DNA of 26,422 nucleotides from a virus, in the IMG/VR virus record IMGVR_UViG_3300033146_001722, positions 1 to 26,422 of that record. The stretch is one strand, 5' to 3'. The first letter of the stretch is position 1; each line of letters starts with the position of its first letter. The position numbers and the translations under genes are program-made. Under the pieces are notes generated by a model that worked only from the letters and a program-made list of their open reading frames with translations, did not search any database and was not told the DNA's origin. This document shows, piece by piece, positions 20,299 through 26,422 of this stretch.

Positions 20299-20817
20299 AT
20301 GACAGATAGAGTTTTTTTCATAAGTGTAAATGATTTACAAGAATATACTACAATAAATTACGCGACGGAGCCATCTTTATTAGAAAATAGTATATATGAC
20401 GGACAACAAATTGATATACAGGCGATTATAGGAACAAGGTTGTATGATAAATTGGAACAAATGATTACAGGTTCAACAGTATCAGGTTATTATAAGACTT
20501 TACTTGATGATTATATCTTTAATACTCTTATTAAATCAGCAGAAAAGAGGACTTTATTGTGGGTTTATGCTAAAATCCGTAATAAAGGTATTGTAAATCA
20601 GGAGGGAGATACGGATGTAACAGTGGATATAACTATCTTAAACAAGATGAGACAGGAATTAAATGACGATTTTGAGTATTATTCTAACAAATTAAAGTCT
20701 TATCTATGCGAAAATAAGGATAATATACCTGAATATCGTGATTATAACCCTCAATCATTAGATTACTATACTAAACCTGATAAAGATGATAGTTATTTTA
20801 GTGGAATCGTGTTATAA
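20299..20817 (+). CDS. Head-tail connector-like protein
   Basis: A 172-aa helical protein 17 nt after the portal gene. It has a pattern common to connector/adaptor proteins: ISVNDLQEYTTINYATEPSLLENSI, then QIDIQAIIGTRLYDKLEQMI (the helix with IxxxIGxxLYxxL) and GYYKTLLDDYIFNTLIKSAEKRTLLWVYAKI. The C-terminal half is helical and ends in a Tyr/Asp-rich tail. It resembles DUF6712-type proteins of Bacteroidota phages, which I believe are gp6/gp15-like connectors binding the portal. Function is inferred from pattern and position beside portal and neck genes. Confidence 0.55.
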   Translation: MTDRVFFISVNDLQEYTTINYATEPSLLENSIYDGQQIDIQAIIGTRLYDKLEQMITGSTVSGYYKTLLDDYIFNTLIKSAEKRTLLWVYAKIRNKGIVNQEGDTDVTVDITILNKMRQELNDDFEYYSNKLKSYLCENKDNIPEYRDYNPQSLDYYTKPDKDDSYFSGIVL

Positions 20818-20832
20818 AAAATAAAATTTGAT

Positions 20833-21120
20833 ATGGAATTGTGGATTTTTATATTAATGACTTGGGGAATTTCTAATATATTGGTAAATGAGTATATTTT
20901 AAGGAACCCGATTGATTGGTTGAGTTCAAAAAGTAAATTTCTAAATGGTTTATTCAGTTGTGAGACTTGTATAAGTTTATATGTTGGTATATTCGTTGGT
21001 TTATTAATTAGTTTTGATATAACTGGTTATATACTATTAAATATAATATGTTATGGTTTTATAGGAACTGGTAGTTCCAACATAATATCTTATCTACGAA
21101 ATAAGATAGAAATTTATTAA
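20833..21120 (+). CDS. Small membrane protein with CxxC (DUF1360-like)
   Basis: A 95-aa protein with at least two membrane spans: residues 3-17 (LWIFILMTWGISNIL) and 50-85 (LYVGIFVGLLISFDITGYILLNIICYGFIG, probably one long or two short helices). Between them lies LFSCETCISLYVG, resembling the C-x-x-C...G motif of DUF1360-type membrane proteins found in phages. Placed between connector and neck genes, it is not a standard virion component. It may act in superinfection exclusion, lysis or membrane association of the assembly line; no function is established from sequence. Confidence 0.55.
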   Translation: MELWIFILMTWGISNILVNEYILRNPIDWLSSKSKFLNGLFSCETCISLYVGIFVGLLISFDITGYILLNIICYGFIGTGSSNIISYLRNKIEIY

Positions 21121-21133
21121 AAAATTACAAAAT

Positions 21134-21150
21134 AAATTATATATATAAAT
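21134..21150 (+). promoter_or_regulatory. Putative late promoter element, copy 5
   Basis: AAATTATATATATAAAT ends directly at the ATG (21151) of the homing endonuclease. Its first 14 bases match copies 1, 2 and 4. It may originally have served the neck gene downstream, with the endonuclease gene inserted between promoter and neck gene. If used, the transcript start would fall at or inside the endonuclease start codon. Confidence 0.45.
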
Positions 21151-21645
21151 ATGAAATGGAAAGATATAAATGGTTATGAAGGTGAATACCATATAAGTAA
21201 TTGTGGTAAAGTAAAAAGTTTGAAATTCAGTAAGGAAAGGATATTAAAACCAAATAAAGATAAAGTTGGTTATTATAATGTAAATTTATCAAAGGAAGGA
21301 AAAAAGAAAATCTTTAAGATACATTTATTAGTGTGGGATCATTTTGGTTCAGGAAAAAGAAATGGTATGAAATTACAGGTAGATCATATTAAAGAAAAAG
21401 ATAAATCAAATAATCATATAGATAATTTACAATTACTTAATCCAAGATATAATATCATTAAGTCAAAAGATAAAACTAAAACATCTTCAAAATATCTTGG
21501 TGTGAGTTGGTCTAAACGGGATAATAAATGGTTATCGTCCATTTATATAAATGGAAAATACAAATATCTTGGTTATTTTGATAATGAGTATGATGCTCAT
21601 TTAGCCTATAAAAAAGAATTAGAAACCTATGTTGAAAAGTTATAA
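21151..21645 (+). CDS. NUMOD4-HNH-AP2 homing endonuclease
   Basis: A 164-aa protein. Residues 1-45 form NUMOD4 (KWKDINGYEGEYHISNCGKVKS). The HNH core runs about 55-102, with His58 in KIHLLVWDHF, Asp78-His79 in VDHI, Asn92 in HIDNLQLL and Asn101. An AP2-like DNA-binding domain follows (about 114-158: SKYLGVSWSKRDNKWLSSIYINGKYKYLGYFDNEYDAHLAY). All parts are intact, so it should be active: a free-standing nuclease that cuts alleles lacking the gene and promotes its own spread. It separates the membrane protein gene from the tail-terminator-like gene. A relic of a relative lies at 11276-11332. Confidence 0.9.
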   Translation: MKWKDINGYEGEYHISNCGKVKSLKFSKERILKPNKDKVGYYNVNLSKEGKKKIFKIHLLVWDHFGSGKRNGMKLQVDHIKEKDKSNNHIDNLQLLNPRYNIIKSKDKTKTSSKYLGVSWSKRDNKWLSSIYINGKYKYLGYFDNEYDAHLAYKKELETYVEKL

Positions 21646-21661
21646 GAGAGTTTTAGAAAAA

Positions 21662-22081
21662 ATGGCAACTATCGCCTTATCAGGTGTTAGTGAAAGTGTA
21701 GTGGAATCAGTTTATGAGGTCGCTACAACAGCCAGGAAATATCCTTTATGTATAATTGATCCTTTATATAAAAATCATACTTATCAAAATGGTATGTTAA
21801 ATTTGAATATAGATTTGTATTTTGTGGATTTGACTTATCAGGATCGTTCAAACGAATTGGATACTATAAGCGATATGGTGGAAACAGGAATACCTTTTGT
21901 GAATTACTTACGAGACAAGGAAGATGAATTTGGTTTTTATTTTAGAAAAGATACAGGGACTATAATAAATTTTGAAAGTTTTCATATGAAATGGGCAGAC
22001 TACGTGGCAGGTATCAAGATTGTATTGAATATATCTATACCCGATGATGGTAATATGTGTAAAACAATTTATGGAATATAA
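21662..22081 (+). CDS. Tail terminator / neck-like protein
   Basis: A 139-aa protein from ATG 21662, which has an A-rich leader. An upstream ATG at 21629, overlapping the endonuclease end, would add 11 residues (MLKSYKRVLEK) and cannot be excluded. The pattern YPLCIIDPL, then NGMLNLNIDLYFVDLTYQDRSNELDTISDMVETGIPFVNYL and WADYVAGIKIVLNISIPDDGNMC resembles tail-completion/terminator proteins of Bacteroidota siphoviruses: a beta strand, a conserved D-x-x-[ND]-E...I helix region, then D-x-V-x-G strand and a late Cys. It would cap the tail tube and join it to the head. It overlaps the next gene by 1 nt (TAATG). Confidence 0.5.
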   Translation: MATIALSGVSESVVESVYEVATTARKYPLCIIDPLYKNHTYQNGMLNLNIDLYFVDLTYQDRSNELDTISDMVETGIPFVNYLRDKEDEFGFYFRKDTGTIINFESFHMKWADYVAGIKIVLNISIPDDGNMCKTIYGI

Positions 22082-22443
22082 TGGCAAGGATACATTGGAA
22101 AAGATTAAATAATGCTTTAATAAAGTATGGAGAATTTGTTAGTGGAGAAATGAGAGATACTCTTATGGACCAGGGTCATATCGATACAGACGAATTGAGG
22201 AAATCTATTAAACCTTATACAGAATTAGAGGACAATAGAAAATTTCTATATGTTTCATTTAAGGATTATGGGCAGTTTAGTGATAGATGGTTTCGTAAAG
22301 GAACTACACAGAGGGATGTCCCAACATTTATAATGGATTGGTATGATAATGTAGATGAATTAAATGATATAATTGAGGATAGTGCCCGTGATGATATAGA
22401 GAATAACATTAATGAATTCATTAGAGAATTCAATAATAGATAA
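22081..22443 (+). CDS. HK97 gp10-like neck/tail completion protein
   Basis: A 120-aa protein coupled to the previous gene by a 1-nt overlap. The N-terminal helix (KRLNNALIKYGEFVSGEMRDTLMDQGHIDTDELRKSIKPY) has the hallmark of HK97 gp10-like proteins: a helix with KYGE, then a short L...G...T.ELRKSI segment. A strand (FLYVSFKDYG), an extended W/F region (RWFRKGTTQRDVPTFIMDWYDN) and an acidic helix follow. Gp10-like proteins are involved in head-tail joining or tail completion. The assignment rests on motif-like pattern and its place between neck and tail genes. Confidence 0.55.
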   Translation: MARIHWKRLNNALIKYGEFVSGEMRDTLMDQGHIDTDELRKSIKPYTELEDNRKFLYVSFKDYGQFSDRWFRKGTTQRDVPTFIMDWYDNVDELNDIIEDSARDDIENNINEFIREFNNR

Positions 22444-22461
22444 AAAAAATAAAAATATAAA

Positions 22462-23682
22462 ATGAGTTTATCGTTGATACAAGTTCCAGAATATATAACA
22501 CCAGTTAATAATCCTGTTCCAATAGTTTTTGATTCATCTTTCGCAACTGAAAATGGGTTTAGATATAAAGTTACACTTACAGATGGGTATGGTAATGATA
22601 GTGATATATGGATTTACCCTGATACTGACAACAATAATTATTGTATATATGATTTTAGTATGATATTGAGTGATAGTATTGGTTCAAATAAAGATAATTA
22701 CAATGTTACCAAAATAGAATCCGCAGATGAAAGTATCTTACACTATTGGTTTCGTGTTACTGAATATATTGGTTCAACATCAGGGGATACTTATTTTGAT
22801 ACAGATATGAGGACTGTATTTAGGGGGGTTAAACAATATGGAGACTTCTGGGATATGGATGACTATACTATGACTGGATCAACTGGTCAGTTTTTAAGTG
22901 AAAAATCTTCAAGGAAATATAAATTGAGTGAATATGGGTCTATTAATGCGTTAAAGGGACCATTTGGTAGTAATAATTCTAACTGGGATACAGTAGTTTT
23001 AGATTTATATAATGGATCATATTTGAATAGATATAGTTTTAATGAATTTCCATCCAGTTACACTTTACCAAATATATTTACTATACCAATTGGTCCAGTT
23101 CAAATTAATCAAATGAGTAATGCTGGTTTGATTATCAATAGTGGAACAACTTTACCAGTGGTAGGTGATCTTTTAGATGAAACAAGTATTTATTACGATA
23201 TTCATTTACAAGATGGATCAGATGTATCAAGTGAAACAAAAAGAATTTATTTAGACCATGATTGTTATAGATGGGATGGTGTAGAATTTTTATATCTTGG
23301 TGATTTATCTACATATGAAACATTTACAGCAAGATTTTCAAAAACAAAATCTTTCAAGACAGGTCGTAGTGAGGTCAAATCAAATTATTATGGTATAAAT
23401 TCTACACAATATAATTATTCTATTGGTGACAGGGGAAGACAGAATATAAACATACAAAGTCAAGAAACTAATAAGGTTTTAACTGGTTGGTTGAACGATA
23501 ATCAATCAACAGATTTGATGGAACTTTTTCGTTCAACTGATGTATATATTATAGAAGATGGAAATGTATATCCTATAATAATAACTAATACTTCGTATGT
23601 AGAAAAGAAAGTTTTAACTGATAAATTATTCAATTATACAATATCATATGAAATGTCGTATCAAAAATTAAGCAATTCTTAA
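22462..23682 (+). CDS. Distal tail protein-like structural protein
   Basis: A 406-aa, beta-rich, largely soluble protein with Asp, Asn, Ser and Tyr throughout and no membrane segment. Near residue 265 it has YLDHDCYRWDGVEFLYLGDLSTYETFTARFSK, followed by KSFKTGRSEVKSNYYGINSTQYNYSIGDRGRQ and a C-terminal domain (DLMELFRSTDVYIIEDGNVYPIIITNTSYVEKK). This resembles distal-tail or baseplate proteins in Bacteroidota siphoviruses, where a domain with (F/Y)-E-x-F...F-x-x-x-K is followed by a GRQ...N-I segment. Position between neck and large tail-tip gene supports a tail-end structural role. Exact function is uncertain. It overlaps the next gene by 1 nt. Confidence 0.55.
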   Translation: MSLSLIQVPEYITPVNNPVPIVFDSSFATENGFRYKVTLTDGYGNDSDIWIYPDTDNNNYCIYDFSMILSDSIGSNKDNYNVTKIESADESILHYWFRVTEYIGSTSGDTYFDTDMRTVFRGVKQYGDFWDMDDYTMTGSTGQFLSEKSSRKYKLSEYGSINALKGPFGSNNSNWDTVVLDLYNGSYLNRYSFNEFPSSYTLPNIFTIPIGPVQINQMSNAGLIINSGTTLPVVGDLLDETSIYYDIHLQDGSDVSSETKRIYLDHDCYRWDGVEFLYLGDLSTYETFTARFSKTKSFKTGRSEVKSNYYGINSTQYNYSIGDRGRQNINIQSQETNKVLTGWLNDNQSTDLMELFRSTDVYIIEDGNVYPIIITNTSYVEKKVLTDKLFNYTISYEMSYQKLSNS

Positions 23683-26021
23683 TGGTGAATTTTATAGAAA
23701 TTTTAGTAAAGGGTGTAGGGTCATTAGATATAAATACTAAAGATAGTGATGAATTTGGTATACCGCTTACATTTAATATAAGTGATATAAAGGATGTTGG
23801 TTCAAGGAAGGCATCGTTTAGTAAAACGATAAAAGTCCTTGGGACTAAAAACAACAACCTGATTTTCAATCATTTATACGAAATCAAAGGACAGAATTTT
23901 GATTTTAAGATGACAAGGAAACACGATGCGGTATTATTGGTAAATAAAAATCCAGTTTTAGATGGGTTTTTAGTTTTGAAAAAGATTACTAAGTTACTTG
24001 TTGGGACTAAATATGAGGTTGTTTATGAAATAAATTTATTTGATGAGGTTAAAAATTTCTTTGATTATTTAGGGGAAAAGAAATTGAGTGATTTAGATTT
24101 TTCAAGTGGTTTTACTTTTCAAGGTAATACTTATGATGTAGGTGATCATATATTAAACCCACAAACAATCGGGGATAGGATGGAGTTAAATTCAACATTT
24201 ACAAATGTTTATGATTACCCTATAATAGATTATGGATACAATGTAAATGGCACTTACCCAATTGGTTTAACGACTACAAGTAATTTATTATATCCTGCTG
24301 TTTATCAACGATCTATATTAGATAGATTATTTTATGAAAGTAGTGGTTTTACATATAATAGTGAATACTTTGATGGTGTATCATATGCTGGTTTTTTTAC
24401 AAATATGTTGAATTTATACAATAAATCAAATGAATTTCAAAATCTTAACTTGGCACAATATAATAGTGATGGTGGTTTTTCCACTGGAATAGGAATTAAT
24501 TGGGATGGTCCTTTGGGTTTAACATCTTGTGTTATTAATGGTGTATATAATAATTATTATACTATTGATCCCGATGAAACTTATGATGATGTATTCCCAT
24601 CAGGTTCAACAACAATTTTTACAAAGGGATTAAGAGCACCTGTTGAAGGAAACTACGAATTAAATATAAAAATAGATATAACTGATGATAGTGGTGGTGA
24701 TTATGAATTACTTGGAGAACCTTGTGCAGTAGATACCAATTATCAAATAAAAAGATCAAGACAGGGTTTATTTAGCACATTACGAAATTGGACTTCAACA
24801 GATTTAGGAATGGCAACAGGTGGTTCATCTGGTTTTCTTGATGCGACAATTAGTATTGAAGATGTTGAAGAAGGTGATATGTTTTGGATTAGAATTATAC
24901 CTGGTGTTTATGGTATGGAGGGATATACACCAACGGATCCTTGTATTGGTGAAGTTGTTAATGTTAGTTGTAATGGTGCATCATTGGAGTTGATATTTGT
25001 TAAAGAATTGGATGAAAGTATTACCACCAATTCTGCTGATATTAAAATTAATGAGATAATACCAGATATGAAACAAAGTGATTTTATGAAAAATCATATA
25101 AAGATTGCTAATTTATATATTTGGGCTGATAAGGTAGATAGTAAAAGATTAAATATAGAACCGAGAGATGAATTTTTTAGAGCAGGTGAAACTATAAATT
25201 GGAGTGATAAAGTGGATTACAATAAAAGAATAACTATAAAAACATTAAATAATGAAATATCACAAGATATGGTATTTGAATTGAGTGAAGGTGAAGATTT
25301 TTATTCACAACAATATAAAAATATTTACGATGATATATATGGATCAAAGGGAGTTAAATTAGATAATTCTAGTTTAGATGAAGAACAATCTATTAAGATT
25401 GATTATCAAAGTTATATGATGAAAAACAATTCAAGAGGACCTTATCCAATGTTATATGGTGAAGAAAGTGATCATACTTGGTTTGACGAAAGAGGAGAAT
25501 ATAAACCTCTTCTTGGGTTTATATATAGAGATCATGCTCAATATAGATTGGGACAATTTTCAGGTGGAACAACATATAATAAATCTATAAGTGGTGTTCC
25601 AATTGCAACTCATGCAAAAATAATGGGTGGTAAGTCATTTGATTTGAATTATGAAACCACCGGGGAAACTTTTAGTTTATCCAATTACGATAATGAAAGA
25701 GGATTATATAAAGTTTTTTGGGAGAATTATATTGGAAATTTAATACACGAAGATGCAAGAATAGTAGAATACTATATCAACTTAACTATAAATGATATAC
25801 TAAACCTGGATTTTAGAAATAGAATTTTTATAGATGGACAGGTATATTATTTAGAAAAGGTAAATTATGATCCAACTAAGACAGGACCCAGTAAGGTTAC
25901 CTTATTAAAAGAAATCGATACTTTGGATGAAGGTTCATTTGAAACTTTCTTCTTATTGAAAAATGATTTGGGAGATTATGTTTTAACTGATGCTCCATAT
26001 GATAGGATAATAATAAATTAA
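23682..26021 (+). CDS. Large tail-tip / baseplate hub-like protein
   Basis: A 779-aa protein, the longest in the window. The N-terminal region (FIEILVKGVGSLDINTKDSDEFGIPLTFNISDIKDVGSRKASFSKTIKVLGTKNNN) has the conserved IKDVGSRKASFSKTIK(V)LGTKNN pattern seen in tail proteins of Bacteroidota phages. The next 80 residues are strand-rich. The middle (about 300-430) holds beta-sandwich-like regions with cysteines, possibly carbohydrate-binding. The C-terminal third includes KVDSKRLNIEPRDEFF and a final YLEKVNYDPTKTGPSKVTLLKE segment, reminiscent of hub domains. It is probably the tail-tip hub that carries fibers; no lytic domain was seen. Translation is coupled to the previous gene by TAATG. Confidence 0.65.
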   Translation: MVNFIEILVKGVGSLDINTKDSDEFGIPLTFNISDIKDVGSRKASFSKTIKVLGTKNNNLIFNHLYEIKGQNFDFKMTRKHDAVLLVNKNPVLDGFLVLKKITKLLVGTKYEVVYEINLFDEVKNFFDYLGEKKLSDLDFSSGFTFQGNTYDVGDHILNPQTIGDRMELNSTFTNVYDYPIIDYGYNVNGTYPIGLTTTSNLLYPAVYQRSILDRLFYESSGFTYNSEYFDGVSYAGFFTNMLNLYNKSNEFQNLNLAQYNSDGGFSTGIGINWDGPLGLTSCVINGVYNNYYTIDPDETYDDVFPSGSTTIFTKGLRAPVEGNYELNIKIDITDDSGGDYELLGEPCAVDTNYQIKRSRQGLFSTLRNWTSTDLGMATGGSSGFLDATISIEDVEEGDMFWIRIIPGVYGMEGYTPTDPCIGEVVNVSCNGASLELIFVKELDESITTNSADIKINEIIPDMKQSDFMKNHIKIANLYIWADKVDSKRLNIEPRDEFFRAGETINWSDKVDYNKRITIKTLNNEISQDMVFELSEGEDFYSQQYKNIYDDIYGSKGVKLDNSSLDEEQSIKIDYQSYMMKNNSRGPYPMLYGEESDHTWFDERGEYKPLLGFIYRDHAQYRLGQFSGGTTYNKSISGVPIATHAKIMGGKSFDLNYETTGETFSLSNYDNERGLYKVFWENYIGNLIHEDARIVEYYINLTINDILNLDFRNRIFIDGQVYYLEKVNYDPTKTGPSKVTLLKEIDTLDEGSFETFFLLKNDLGDYVLTDAPYDRIIIN

Positions 26022-26038
26022 ATTATATATATTAATAG
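26020..26038 (+). promoter_or_regulatory. Putative late promoter element, copy 6
   Basis: AAATTATATATATTAATAG lies in the 36-nt gap after the tail-tip gene, 19 nt before the fiber ATG at 26058. It matches the other copies over the first 13 bases. It would provide separate fiber expression. Confidence 0.45.
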
Positions 26039-26057
26039 AAAAAAGAAATAAATAGAT

Positions 26058-26422
26058 ATGAGTGATTCAAGGATCAGAAATTTAACATTTGAACCAACAC
26101 CAACAGGAACAACTTTATTCGTAATAGATAAATCTACTTATAGTAATGCAAGGTATTCAACATTAGATAATATAAAAGATTATATACTTGATGGTTTATC
26201 AGTAGGAGATACTTATACAACTGGTTTAACATTTGATACAGGAACAGGAATTTTAACAGGACATAGAAACGATGGAAATGTTTATTTTGTTGATTTAGAT
26301 GGGAGATACTTAACTGGAACGACTGGTGGTGGAACAGATGGTAGTTCAGGAACTTCAGGAACAGATGGAATTGGAACAGATGGTAGTTCAGGAACAAGTG
26401 GTATGGATGGGTTTGGTAGTTC
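26058..26422 (+). CDS. Collagen-like fiber protein, N-terminal part (3' end outside window)
   Basis: An open frame of 121 codons runs to the window end. The head (residues 1-90) starts MSDSRIRNLTFEPTPTGTTLFVIDKSTYSNARYSTLDNIKDYIL, a pattern often found at the N-terminus of tail fibers in this type of phage. It attaches the fiber and is followed by a beta segment (GNVYFVDLDGRYLTGTT). From about residue 92 collagen-like GTDG, GSSG and GTSG units begin. Bases 26331-26368 are identical to 454-491. The gene may continue at base 2 of the window if the molecule is circular. Likely a receptor-binding fiber. It lies behind a putative late promoter. Confidence 0.75.
   Translation, partial: MSDSRIRNLTFEPTPTGTTLFVIDKSTYSNARYSTLDNIKDYILDGLSVGDTYTTGLTFDTGTGILTGHRNDGNVYFVDLDGRYLTGTTGGGTDGSSGTSGTDGIGTDGSSGTSGMDGFGS

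Noticed and set aside
1-26422. tRNA genes, CRISPR arrays, integrase, attachment sites, endolysin, DNA polymerase
   Set aside because: Looked for by eye on both strands; none recognisable. A tRNA or covariance-model search and a profile search would be needed to exclude divergent ones.

Overview
This window is about 26.4 kb of a tailed bacteriophage genome. It is strongly AT-rich and every supported gene is on the + strand. TerS/TerL, an XkdF-like prohead protease, a capsid protein, a portal, neck proteins and a short tape measure (626 aa) with no visible sheath or baseplate wedge genes point to a siphovirus-like particle. Most starts lack a Shine-Dalgarno sequence and have A-rich leaders (for example ...aaaacaATG). 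Several structural proteins also resemble families common in Bacteroidota phages. A Bacteroidota (perhaps Flavobacteriia) host is therefore my inference.

Layout. (1) 1-2957: C-terminal end of one fiber gene, a collagen-like fiber protein, a glycine-rich protein, a LamG-like lectin protein and a small membrane/coiled-coil protein, closed by a strong terminator. (2) 3083-8007: small regulatory and accessory genes: an isolated gene between two terminators, ribbon-helix-helix (RHH) and winged-helix-like proteins, a T4 gp55-like late sigma factor fused to a basic repeat region, a 334-aa protein ending in a helix-turn-helix (HTH), a 32-bp perfect inverted repeat, a Lys/Glu repeat protein and a frameshifted GIY-YIG homing endonuclease. 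(3) 8009-11481: TerS, an HNH endonuclease, TerL (TTG start), an ECF-sigma-like protein and small genes, including a NUMOD4 relic. (4) 11503-17286: tail assembly chaperone with a probable -1 frameshift, tape measure, prohead protease, scaffold, major capsid protein and probable tail tube. (5) 17447-23682: an Asp-box beta-propeller protein, portal with a MuF-like tail, connector, membrane protein, NUMOD4-HNH-AP2 homing endonuclease, tail terminator-like and gp10-like proteins and a distal tail protein. (6) 23682-26422: large tail-tip protein and the start of another collagen-like fiber.

The most interesting system is regulatory. The gp55-like sigma factor coexists with a recurrent AT-rich element (core TTATATATATA) placed between genes in front of fiber, chaperone, scaffold/capsid, propeller and neck genes. 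I found no full copy by eye inside a gene or in the putative early region. This looks like a compact T4-style late-promoter regulon in a small siphovirus.

The last and first bases join in one continuous reading frame, so the window may be a circularly permuted complete genome cut inside a fiber gene. However, I recognise no DNA polymerase, helicase, integrase or endolysin, so it may instead be part of a larger genome.
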